DNA of 64,000 bases from Thermohalobaculum sp039028795. Its GTDB lineage: Bacteria > Pseudomonadota > Alphaproteobacteria > Rhodobacterales > Rhodobacteraceae. A program made the position numbers and the translations under genes. Shown here one piece after another: positions 43,401 to 50,673 of the stretch; the stretch's first letter is position 1; every line of letters starts with the position of its first letter. The notes beneath the pieces were generated by a model. It saw only the letters and a list, made by a program, of their open reading frames with translations. It did no database searches and was not told the DNA's origin. Where the stretch lies: NCBI GenBank assembly GCA_039028795.1, contig JBCCHJ010000004.1, positions 62,001 through 126,000 of the forward strand, given 5' to 3'.

Positions 43401-44134
43401 GTGCGGTCTCAGTATCCTTTGAAGGGCCAGTCACGCGGATCATTTTGAGCCGCCCAGAAAAGCTGAATGCCTTCAACGCCGCCTTGGTTGAAGGCATTTC
43501 TCAGGCAGTCGCTGACGCAGAGGCCAAAGGTGCGCGGCTGATCGTTTTTCAAGGTGACGGTAAAGGTTTTTCCGGTGGCTTCGATCTCAGCGATATAGAC
43601 GCGTGCAGCGATGGCGATCTGCTGTTGAGGTTTGTTCGGGTCGAGCAGGCCCTGCAGGCAGTTTATCATGCCCGAGCGGCGACGTTGGCGTTGGTGCATG
43701 GCGCTTGTTATGGGGCGGCGGCAGATTTGGTTGCGGCCTGTCAGTGGCGGATTGCGTCCCCTGATGCTAGATTCCGGATGCCAGGATCGCGGTTCGGCTT
43801 GGTGCTTGGCACCAGACGGCTCGCTGCTCTGGTCGGCGAGGATCGCGCACGAACGCTGTTGTTGCGGGAAAAGCCTTTTGGTGTGGAGGAGGCGGTTGAG
43901 AGCGGCTTCCTAACAGAGGCCGTCGACAAAGATACATGGTCCTTGGCAACGGATCGCATTCTTGGGCAGGTTCTGGCATTGGATGCAGGAACATTCGCGG
44001 CGTTGTCTTCGCGCAAGCGCCAGGACACACGCGAGGCAGATCTGGCAGCGTTAGTTCGATCTGCGACCAATGGTTCGGTCAAGGAACGTGTAAGCGCATA
44101 TCTGAGCGAGATGGCGGCGGCCCGGACAATCTGA
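43397..44134 (+). CDS. Enoyl-CoA hydratase/isomerase (crotonase) family protein with altered active site
   Basis: The 245-residue protein has the crotonase fold: an oxyanion-hole segment GKGFSGGFDLSDI, HGACYGAAADLVAACQWRIA and the helix bundle at the C-terminus. In enoyl-CoA hydratase two glutamates add and remove water. Here the first position is D110 (AAADLV) and the second is G130 (MPGSRFG). A standard hydratase reaction is therefore unlikely, and hydrolysis, C-S or C-C bond cleavage or isomerisation of an acyl-CoA is possible. It is coupled to the CoA-transferase gene by an ATGA overlap. It is the last plus-strand gene before a two-gene minus-strand unit. Confidence 0.85.
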   Translation: MSAVSVSFEGPVTRIILSRPEKLNAFNAALVEGISQAVADAEAKGARLIVFQGDGKGFSGGFDLSDIDACSDGDLLLRFVRVEQALQAVYHARAATLALVHGACYGAAADLVAACQWRIASPDARFRMPGSRFGLVLGTRRLAALVGEDRARTLLLREKPFGVEEAVESGFLTEAVDKDTWSLATDRILGQVLALDAGTFAALSSRKRQDTREADLAALVRSATNGSVKERVSAYLSEMAAARTI

Positions 44135-44166
44135 TCGCAAGCCAATCGCGCGACCCTATGCCGATA

Positions 44167-44802
44167 TCAGTTGACCTGCACAGCCCCGTTAGGCGAATTC
44201 AGTTCGAACGCCAATGCCCGATCACCTTCCGAGACACTGCAGAGGTGATCGACGCCCAGCGTTCTCAGCACGTCAGAAAGCCAATTCGGGTCAGGGTGAG
44301 TTAGCTTCACATCGGTCAATGTGATGCCGAGGTCTTGCATCCCGGTGCTTGGATGCGGTCCGGGGGACCATTCAATGAAAGCAGGGAGCAGACCGCCTTC
44401 AGGTAGATGACCATCTGCAGGCACGGTAAGACGCCAGGTTCGATCACCGCGTTGGAAGAACACAACTTCCCCAAGGTCGACCGGGCTGCTGGCGACGATG
44501 CTGTCCAGGTCTTCTGTGCCAACGACCCAGCAAAGCGCACGGGGACGTTCGACAAGCCGTGCCTGCGTTGTCGGGTCATCCATTGTGAACCAGCGTGTCC
44601 GACCGGGCTCGGGTGCATCCGGGTCGATCGACAGAATCTCCAGAAAGCTCTCATTCCCGGCCTGACAGACGCAGTTATGGGTGCTCATCGCATCGTGCTT
44701 GGAACCGCGAGGAACTTCCATGCCCAACTGTGTTTTTAGGGCGGCGGCACCTTGCTCCAAGCTGTCTGCGCCGATGGCGAAGTGGTCGATCTTGTTGGTC
44801 AT
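44167..44802 (-). CDS. Glyoxalase-like domain (VOC) protein
   Basis: The 211-residue protein resembles the glyoxalase-like domain family (Pfam Glyoxalase_3): KIDHFAIGADSLEQGAAALKTQLGMEVPRG, HNCVCQAGNESFLEILSIDPDAP, and a repeat of the fold in the C-terminal half (VKLTHPDPNWLSDVLRTLG). Activity is unknown. It follows the C-S lyase gene after 15 bases on the same strand, so the two are co-transcribed. Confidence 0.85.
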   Translation of the reverse strand: MTNKIDHFAIGADSLEQGAAALKTQLGMEVPRGSKHDAMSTHNCVCQAGNESFLEILSIDPDAPEPGRTRWFTMDDPTTQARLVERPRALCWVVGTEDLDSIVASSPVDLGEVVFFQRGDRTWRLTVPADGHLPEGGLLPAFIEWSPGPHPSTGMQDLGITLTDVKLTHPDPNWLSDVLRTLGVDHLCSVSEGDRALAFELNSPNGAVQVN

Positions 44803-44817
44803 GCCTGGGTCCGTTTC

Positions 44818-45990
44818 TCAGTTCAGGTGAGGAAGTGCTTGTTCCAGATCGGCGATCAAGCTGTCAGTGCTTTCATGCCCGATATTGAAGCGGATCACCC
44901 GTCCCGCATCAGTCCAGGGAACCGCTGTCCGCAGAGGTGCCACCGGAAGGACCAGGCTTTCGAAGCCGCCCCAACTGACCCCCACTCCAAACATTTGCAA
45001 AGCATCGACGAATGCATGGACCTGGGCGTCGCTGCACGGCTTTGCAACAACGCTGAACAGCCCCGCCGTGCCGCTGAAATCGCGCTGCCAGTGGTCGTGG
45101 CCTGGGCAATCGGCGAAGGCCGGATGCAGCATGCGCGTGACCTGTGGCTGGTTGGCCAGCCAGCGCGCCACAGTCATCCCAGCGTTCTCGGCATGGCGCA
45201 TGCGCATTTCCAATGTCCGCAGGCCGCGCAGCGCCAGGAAGATGTCCTGGCCGCCCGCCCGTTCGCCGAAGGCCAGGCAACCCTTCCGCATGGTGGCATA
45301 GGTTGTGTCATTGCAAACGATCAGACCCAGCATCGCGTCCGAATGGCCGCAGATATATTTCGAGGCTGAATGCGCGACCACGTCGACGCCTAGTGCCAGC
45401 GGACGGCAAAAGACTGGTGTCGCCCAGGTGCCATCCAGGATAGATATTGCCCCCGCGGTTCGAGCCGCTGCAGCGATGGCCGGAACGTCAGGAACCTCGA
45501 ACGTACCGGATCCCGGCGCTTCGAACATCACGACGGCAGTGTTGGGCTTCAGCCTGTCTGAAACCGCACCGCCTATCATCGGATCGAAGTATTCGATTTC
45601 TACGCCGAACCGCGCCAATAGTGTGTCACAGAAACTGCGTGTCGGCGTGTAGACATTGTCGGCAACCAGGACATGGTCACCGGTTTTGGTCGCCGCGATC
45701 AGAGCCAGGGTGATTGCGGACAGACCCGCCGAAACCGCGATGGCACCTGCGCCGCCCTCCAACTCAGTAACCATGCGTTCCAATTCGAACGTCGCTTCGT
45801 TGCCGTAGCGCCCGTAATACAGAGTGCCGGGGTCGTAACGGGCGTCCCGTGCCGTTTCGAAAGCTGAAAGCGTGTTGAATAGAACCGTCGAACCCTGCAC
45901 GATCGGCATGTTGACCTGCCGCCCGTCCGTGGCCGGACCCCGCCCCATGTGAACAAGAGCGTCCGATATCGATGGTGTGCGCGGCGGCAT
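44818..45990 (-). CDS. Cystathionine beta-lyase-type PLP enzyme (C-S lyase)
   Basis: The 390-residue enzyme belongs to the Cys/Met metabolism PLP family (MetC type), which cleaves C-S bonds of cystathionine or S-substituted cysteines to a thiol, pyruvate and ammonia. The PLP lysine is K211 in SASKYICGHSDAM. Other signatures are YYGRYGNEATFELERMV (phosphate-binding Tyr/Arg), AVSAGLSAITLAL, ILDGTWATPVF, and a C-terminal FNIGHESTDSLIADLEQAL. The ATG at 45990 has AAAGGTCAG upstream; the frame is open 11 codons earlier. In this island it could release the thiol that the dioxygenase oxidises. Confidence 0.9.
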   Translation of the reverse strand: MPPRTPSISDALVHMGRGPATDGRQVNMPIVQGSTVLFNTLSAFETARDARYDPGTLYYGRYGNEATFELERMVTELEGGAGAIAVSAGLSAITLALIAATKTGDHVLVADNVYTPTRSFCDTLLARFGVEIEYFDPMIGGAVSDRLKPNTAVVMFEAPGSGTFEVPDVPAIAAAARTAGAISILDGTWATPVFCRPLALGVDVVAHSASKYICGHSDAMLGLIVCNDTTYATMRKGCLAFGERAGGQDIFLALRGLRTLEMRMRHAENAGMTVARWLANQPQVTRMLHPAFADCPGHDHWQRDFSGTAGLFSVVAKPCSDAQVHAFVDALQMFGVGVSWGGFESLVLPVAPLRTAVPWTDAGRVIRFNIGHESTDSLIADLEQALPHLN

Positions 45991-46034
45991 GTTCTGACCT
46001 TTCTGATTTCTGGTTCCTGTCACTCTTGCAAGAT

Positions 46035-46053
46035 TGTGTCAATATATGGAATA
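46035..46053. promoter_or_regulatory. Weaker copy (site 3) of the 19-bp inverted repeat in a divergent promoter
   Basis: TGTGTCAATATATGGAATA matches the transporter-promoter element at 14 of 19 positions, with the left arm and the AT-rich centre better kept than the right arm. It lies in the 99-base AT-rich gap between the divergent C-S lyase and molybdoenzyme genes, where a shared operator would be expected. Confidence 0.4.
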
Positions 46054-46089
46054 GATGTATTGAATAATGGAACAAGGATTCTCAAGACC

Positions 46090-48399
46090 ATGACAGATGT
46101 GCTGACCGCGAACCATTGGGGGACCGGCCTGCTTCAGATCCGTGACGGGCGCATCGACGCGGTCAAACCTCACCCGGACGATCCCAATCCCTCGCCGATC
46201 AACGAGAACATTCCTGACGGCATTCACGGCCGTGCCAGGGTTCGACGCCCAGCAGTCCGCAAAAGCTATTTGGACAACGGTCCGGAAGCCTGGACGGGAG
46301 AGCGCGGCAGAGAACCATTCGTCGAAGTCAGCTGGGATACAGCGCTCAATCTGATCACGCGAGAGCTGAACCGTGTGCGCTTGAATTTTGGAAACGAGGC
46401 GATTTTCGGGGGATCCTACGGTTGGTCCAGTGCTGGGCGATTCCACCACGCTCAAAGCCAGCTCAAGCGGTTTCTCAATACCTGCGGCGGGTTCGTAAGA
46501 TCCGAAGGGAACTACAGTTACAATGCCGCTCTGGTCTTATTGCCGCACATCGTTGGCAATTTTCGTGACCATGTGAAGCAGGCGACGCGATGGAGCACGG
46601 TTGCCCGAGAGGGCCGACTGGTGGTCATGTTCGGAGGTATTCCTGTCCGCAACGCCCAGGTTTCCGGAGGGGGCGTCGGGCGCCATCGGCTGCGCGAAGA
46701 CTTGGTCATGTCTGCTAAAGCCGGCGTGAGATTCATCAATCTAAGCCCATTGAAGACGGATGCTTTGGCGGAGCTTGACGCGGAGTGGTTGCCGCCACGT
46801 CCAGGGACGGACACGGCAGTGATGATGGCGATTGCGCATACTCTGCTGGTCGAAGAGCTACACAACACATCATTCCTGAATCGCTACACTTCCGGGTTTG
46901 ATCAGTTCGCGAATTATTTGATTGGCGAAACCGACGGTGTCGTAAAGGACGCCGATTGGGCAGAAGAAATCTCTGGCCTGTCAGCTGACCGCATTCGAGA
47001 TCTTGCGCGGGATATGGCGGCCGGCCGCACGTTAATCACGACCGCCGTTGGGTTGCAAAGGGCAGACTTTGGCGAGCAACCCTTGTGGATGACCGTGGTC
47101 CTCGCTGCGATGCTGGGACAAATTGGTTTGCCGGGCGGAGGGTATGGGATCGGTTATGGTGCAGATGCAAGTATCGGCACTATGGCGCGGCCTGTTCATT
47201 GGCCATCTTTCCCACAAGGCAAGAACTCTGTAGATGCCTTTGTGCCAGTTGCGATGGTTGCGGACATGCTGCTCAACCCTGGCGCAGCTTATGATTACAA
47301 TGGGCGGCGACGGGTCTTTCCTGACATCCGAATGGTTTGGTGGGCTGGCGGAAATCCCTTCCATCACCATCAGGACCTGAATCGTTTGAGAAAGGCGTTT
47401 CAGAAGCCCGAAACCATTATCGTGAACGAGATAAACTGGACTGCGGCGGCCAGGCACGCGGATATCGTCCTTCCCGTGGCGGCGTCGCCCGAACGCACCG
47501 ACTTTGGGGCAGGCACTCAAGATAATGTAATTGTCCCGATGCAGCAGGCGGTGCCTCCTTTCGGCGATGCGCGACCAGAGTTCGACATATATTGCGATTT
47601 GGAGTCCCGGATGTCGCTGGGCACGGCGTTCAGCCGCGGGCTCTCACAGGACGAGTGGCTTTCACAGATGTGGGTGGACTTGTGCGAACGCGCAGGCCAG
47701 ATCGGGATCAACCTGCCGGCCTGGGAGATGTTCTTGGCTGGGGACATGGTCGAGTTGCCTGACCCCACGCCAGAGCAAGTTTTCCTTGCCGACTTTCGTC
47801 GAGACCCGGAACGCCACCCCTTGCCAACACCGAGTGGACGGATCGAAATCTCTTCTGATGTTATCTCGGGTTTTCGATATTCAGACTGTCCAGGCCATCC
47901 TGTTTGGCATGCACCGCGAGACTGGGAAAACCGCGCGGATTTTCCCATTCACCTGTTGTCAGGGCAGCCGGGAACGCGTCTTCACAGCCAGTTCGACAAT
48001 GGGCGTCTTTCCAGAAGCAGAAAGATCAAAGATCGTGAGCCTATCCTACTGCACCCGGATGATGCATCACATCGCGGAATCCGCGATGGCGACATTGTCA
48101 AAGTGTTCAACCGTCGGGGCACGTGCCTTGCCGGGGCCGTGATTACCGAGGAGATTGCACAAGGCGTTGCCTTTTTATGGACTGGCGCCTGGTACGATCC
48201 TGATCTTGAAGACCCAGAACATTTGGATCGCCACGGCAATCCAAACGTGTTGACCCATGATCTGCGCACGTCTGCCTTGTCTCAGGGACCTGCAGCGCAG
48301 TCTGCGATGGTAGAAATTGCCCGATTTGATGCTGTTCCGTCGCCTGTGACGGTCTTCGAACCCCCTTCATTCGTGGTGGATGAGGGGGGCGAGGAATGA
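46090..48399 (+). CDS. Molybdopterin S-/N-oxide reductase (BisC/DMSO reductase family, cytoplasmic)
   Basis: The 769-residue protein is a type III DMSO-reductase family enzyme closest in character to biotin/methionine sulfoxide reductase BisC (about 777 residues). It lacks the N-terminal iron-sulphur cysteine motif and any Tat signal peptide, so it should act in the cytoplasm. The probable molybdenum ligand is S114 in GGSYGWSSAGRFHHAQ. Cofactor-binding landmarks include MFGGIPVRNAQVSGGG, WWAGGNPFHHHQDLNRL, INWTAAARHADIVLPVAASPER and the C-terminal SGQPGTRLHSQFDNG with DIVKVFNRRG. AAGGA precedes the ATG. It could reduce the S-oxide of an imported amino acid before C-S cleavage, which is inference. 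Confidence 0.9.
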   Translation: MTDVLTANHWGTGLLQIRDGRIDAVKPHPDDPNPSPINENIPDGIHGRARVRRPAVRKSYLDNGPEAWTGERGREPFVEVSWDTALNLITRELNRVRLNFGNEAIFGGSYGWSSAGRFHHAQSQLKRFLNTCGGFVRSEGNYSYNAALVLLPHIVGNFRDHVKQATRWSTVAREGRLVVMFGGIPVRNAQVSGGGVGRHRLREDLVMSAKAGVRFINLSPLKTDALAELDAEWLPPRPGTDTAVMMAIAHTLLVEELHNTSFLNRYTSGFDQFANYLIGETDGVVKDADWAEEISGLSADRIRDLARDMAAGRTLITTAVGLQRADFGEQPLWMTVVLAAMLGQIGLPGGGYGIGYGADASIGTMARPVHWPSFPQGKNSVDAFVPVAMVADMLLNPGAAYDYNGRRRVFPDIRMVWWAGGNPFHHHQDLNRLRKAFQKPETIIVNEINWTAAARHADIVLPVAASPERTDFGAGTQDNVIVPMQQAVPPFGDARPEFDIYCDLESRMSLGTAFSRGLSQDEWLSQMWVDLCERAGQIGINLPAWEMFLAGDMVELPDPTPEQVFLADFRRDPERHPLPTPSGRIEISSDVISGFRYSDCPGHPVWHAPRDWENRADFPIHLLSGQPGTRLHSQFDNGRLSRSRKIKDREPILLHPDDASHRGIRDGDIVKVFNRRGTCLAGAVITEEIAQGVAFLWTGAWYDPDLEDPEHLDRHGNPNVLTHDLRTSALSQGPAAQSAMVEIARFDAVPSPVTVFEPPSFVVDEGGEE

Positions 48400-48442
48400 T
48401 CAGACCGTTGATATTTTTCCGCTCACAACCTATCGACGTTCA

Positions 48443-49228
48443 ATGACGTCTTCTGATGTAAAACCAAAAGATTCCAAGCCTCCCCGGATCGACACTACAC
48501 TCCAAAAGGGACTTCAGGTTCTGGAAGCGCTCGCGCGATCCGAAACCGGAAAAGGCGTGACAGAGCTGTCCCGGGAGTTGGATCTTACAAAATCCAACAC
48601 GTTCCGTTTGCTGCAAACACTGTCGATCCTCGGGTACGTCCGGAGCTCCGAGGACAAGCTTTATTCCGCGACGTTAAAGGTCTGGCAAATCGCTCAAACC
48701 GTGATCGGGAATTTGGACCTGCCAATGATCGCAGGGCCTTATATGCGGACTCTTTCTCAGGAAACGGGCGAGACGATTTATCTGGCCGTACCCGATGGCC
48801 TATCGGTCGTTTACATCGACAAAATCGAAAGTACGAAACCGATCCGAACCTGGAACCCTATCGGTGGTAGCGCACCACTCCATTGCGTTGGGACCGGAAA
48901 AGCTATCCTTGCCGCTGACTTCGAGCGGTTGCGCCCCCAGATCGCCGATAACTTGGTCGGATATACCGACAAAACGATCACCAGTCTCCAACGGTTGGAC
49001 GACGATATGGCGGCGACTCAGGCGCGTGGCTATGCCATCGATACCGGTGAGTTCCGCGAACAGGTCTACAGTTTCGGTTCAGCGATCCGTCTGCCGAACG
49101 GCCAAGTCATCGGTGCACTTGGCGTATCTGTTCCCGACGTCAATCTCGATATGGATCGTCGCAACGATATCTGCCAAAGCGTGCTGAAAGCTGCGACCGG
49201 TGTTTGCGACGCGCTGCAAAAACTCTAG
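48443..49228 (+). CDS. IclR-family transcriptional regulator
   Basis: The 261-residue protein has an N-terminal winged helix (TLQKGLQVLEALARSETGKGVTELSRELDLTKSNTFRLLQTL) and the IclR effector-binding domain (TIYLAVPDGLSVVYIDKIEST, PLHCVGTGKAILA, GYAIDTGEF, IGALGVSVP). It is the only regulator in the island and sits between the molybdoenzyme gene and the FAD oxidoreductase promoter that carries a 19-bp inverted repeat. IclR proteins usually respond to aromatic or small organic acids. It is the obvious candidate to bind the repeated operator. The frame is open upstream, but the ATG at 48443 fits. Confidence 0.92.
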   Translation: MTSSDVKPKDSKPPRIDTTLQKGLQVLEALARSETGKGVTELSRELDLTKSNTFRLLQTLSILGYVRSSEDKLYSATLKVWQIAQTVIGNLDLPMIAGPYMRTLSQETGETIYLAVPDGLSVVYIDKIESTKPIRTWNPIGGSAPLHCVGTGKAILAADFERLRPQIADNLVGYTDKTITSLQRLDDDMAATQARGYAIDTGEFREQVYSFGSAIRLPNGQVIGALGVSVPDVNLDMDRRNDICQSVLKAATGVCDALQKL

Positions 49229-49276
49229 AACTTCATTGGATTTGGTCTCTGGGGCGTCCGAGTCTGTTTGAGAGTC

Positions 49277-49295
49277 TGTGCTGAATAACAGCACA
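49277..49295. promoter_or_regulatory. 19-bp perfect-arm inverted repeat (site 2) upstream of the FAD oxidoreductase operon
   Basis: TGTGCTGAATAACAGCACA has 7-bp perfect arms and a 5-base centre. It lies 94 bases before the ATG at 49389. It matches site 1 (38227-38245) in both arms, in length and in the A-rich centre. A TTGACA occurs 13 bases downstream at 49309-49314. It is a strong operator candidate, probably for the adjacent IclR regulator. Confidence 0.7.
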
Positions 49296-49388
49296 TACTT
49301 TTCACATATTGACACAAATAGATTAATCCGGCAGTTTGGGCACGTATAGACAGATTCCACGCGGGCCATTGCTGTGATGCTGCAGGTG

Positions 49389-50663
49389 ATGACGAAGAAT
49401 GACGCAATCTCACTCTGGGATGCCAGTGCGGAAGAGGCAGACCGATCGTCATCACTGGACGGTGATGTCTCCACAGACTTGGCGATTATCGGCGGGGGCT
49501 TCACAGGTTTATCGACTGCGCTTCATGCCGCGGAAAAGGGCATCGAATGCCATGTGTTCGAAGCACGGCAGATTGGGTTTGGTGGATCAGGACGTAATGT
49601 AGGTCTGGTGAACGCTGCCCTTTGGCTGCCACCGCAAATCGTTCGTGAGAAGTTGGGGACCAGCTACGGCCCGCGCTTCATCGATTGTTTCGGTGCTGGG
49701 CCAGAAAAGGTATTCTCGCTGATCGAACGGCATCAGATCAGATGCGAGGTGACCCGCACGGGAACGATCCACGCGGCACATTCCCCGGCAGGCTTTCAAG
49801 ATCTGCAGGGGCGGCACGCAGAATGGCAACGCCTCGGTAAACCGGTCGCCCTTCTCGGTCGCAATGAAGTTTCCAAACTCATCGGGTCGGACGTCTTTCA
49901 TGGTGGCTTGGTCGATCGCCGGTGCGGGACCATCAACCCAATGGCCTATTGCCGCGGGCTTGCACGCGCCGCCACAGCCGCCGGGGCCAAGATCAGCACG
50001 GGCATTCGTGCCACCCGGATTTTGCGTGATGGAGTTCGCTGGCGTATTGAAACAAACGGCGGAACCGTTCTAGCCAACAAGATCGTCCTGGGAACCAACG
50101 CGTACACGGATACGCTTTGGCCGGACCTAAAACGGATCTTCACGATGATCCACTACTTCCAGTTGGCGACAAAGCCGCTGGGACCTGAGGCCGGGTACAT
50201 CCTGCCACAGCGGCAGGGACTGTGGGACACCGGCAAGATTATGTTCAGTCTACGCCGCGACGCCTACAACCGTCTGGTCATTGGCTCTATGGGAACAGTC
50301 ATTGGCGGATTGGAAAAAGGTCTTTCGCAACGCTGGGCGCGAAAACAACTCCAGCGGATCTTCCCGAAGCTTGGACCGGTGGAGTTCGAAGAAGCATGGC
50401 ATGGACAGATTGCCATGACCCCAGACCATTTGCCCAGAATCTACAAACTTGATCAGGGCATCTATACGAGCATCGGCTACAACGGTCGCGGGATAACCAC
50501 CGGCACGATCTTCGGCGAAGCCCTTGCAAATCTGGTTTCTGGCAGTGATCCGGCCGATCTGCCACTTCCGATCACTGAACTGAAGACTGTTGGTTCAGCC
50601 CCCGTCATGTCGCGAATTTACCAAATGGCCTTCACAGCGAATCAACTGTGGAAGAGTCTGTGA
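49389..50663 (+). CDS. FAD-dependent oxidoreductase (DAO family)
   Basis: The 424-residue protein has the FAD Rossmann motif DLAIIGGGFTGLSTALHAAEKG and the D-amino-acid-oxidase fold seen in gamma-glutamylputrescine, sarcosine and related amine oxidases (FGGSGRNVGLVNAALWLPPQ, CGTINPMAYCRGLARAA, the C-terminal WHGQIAMTPDHLPRI and GYNGRGITTGTIFG). It should oxidise a C-N bond of an amine or amino acid. Several start codons are possible (49374, 49377, 49389); the last has CAGG close upstream. The hydantoinase subunit A gene follows after 10 bases. Confidence 0.88.
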   Translation: MTKNDAISLWDASAEEADRSSSLDGDVSTDLAIIGGGFTGLSTALHAAEKGIECHVFEARQIGFGGSGRNVGLVNAALWLPPQIVREKLGTSYGPRFIDCFGAGPEKVFSLIERHQIRCEVTRTGTIHAAHSPAGFQDLQGRHAEWQRLGKPVALLGRNEVSKLIGSDVFHGGLVDRRCGTINPMAYCRGLARAATAAGAKISTGIRATRILRDGVRWRIETNGGTVLANKIVLGTNAYTDTLWPDLKRIFTMIHYFQLATKPLGPEAGYILPQRQGLWDTGKIMFSLRRDAYNRLVIGSMGTVIGGLEKGLSQRWARKQLQRIFPKLGPVEFEEAWHGQIAMTPDHLPRIYKLDQGIYTSIGYNGRGITTGTIFGEALANLVSGSDPADLPLPITELKTVGSAPVMSRIYQMAFTANQLWKSL

Positions 50664-50673
50664 GATCCATCGC

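Noticed and set aside
45991..46089. Possible S-adenosylmethionine riboswitch ahead of the C-S lyase gene
   Set aside because: The gap is only 99 bases, is AT-rich and shows no conserved riboswitch helices; an operator explains it better.
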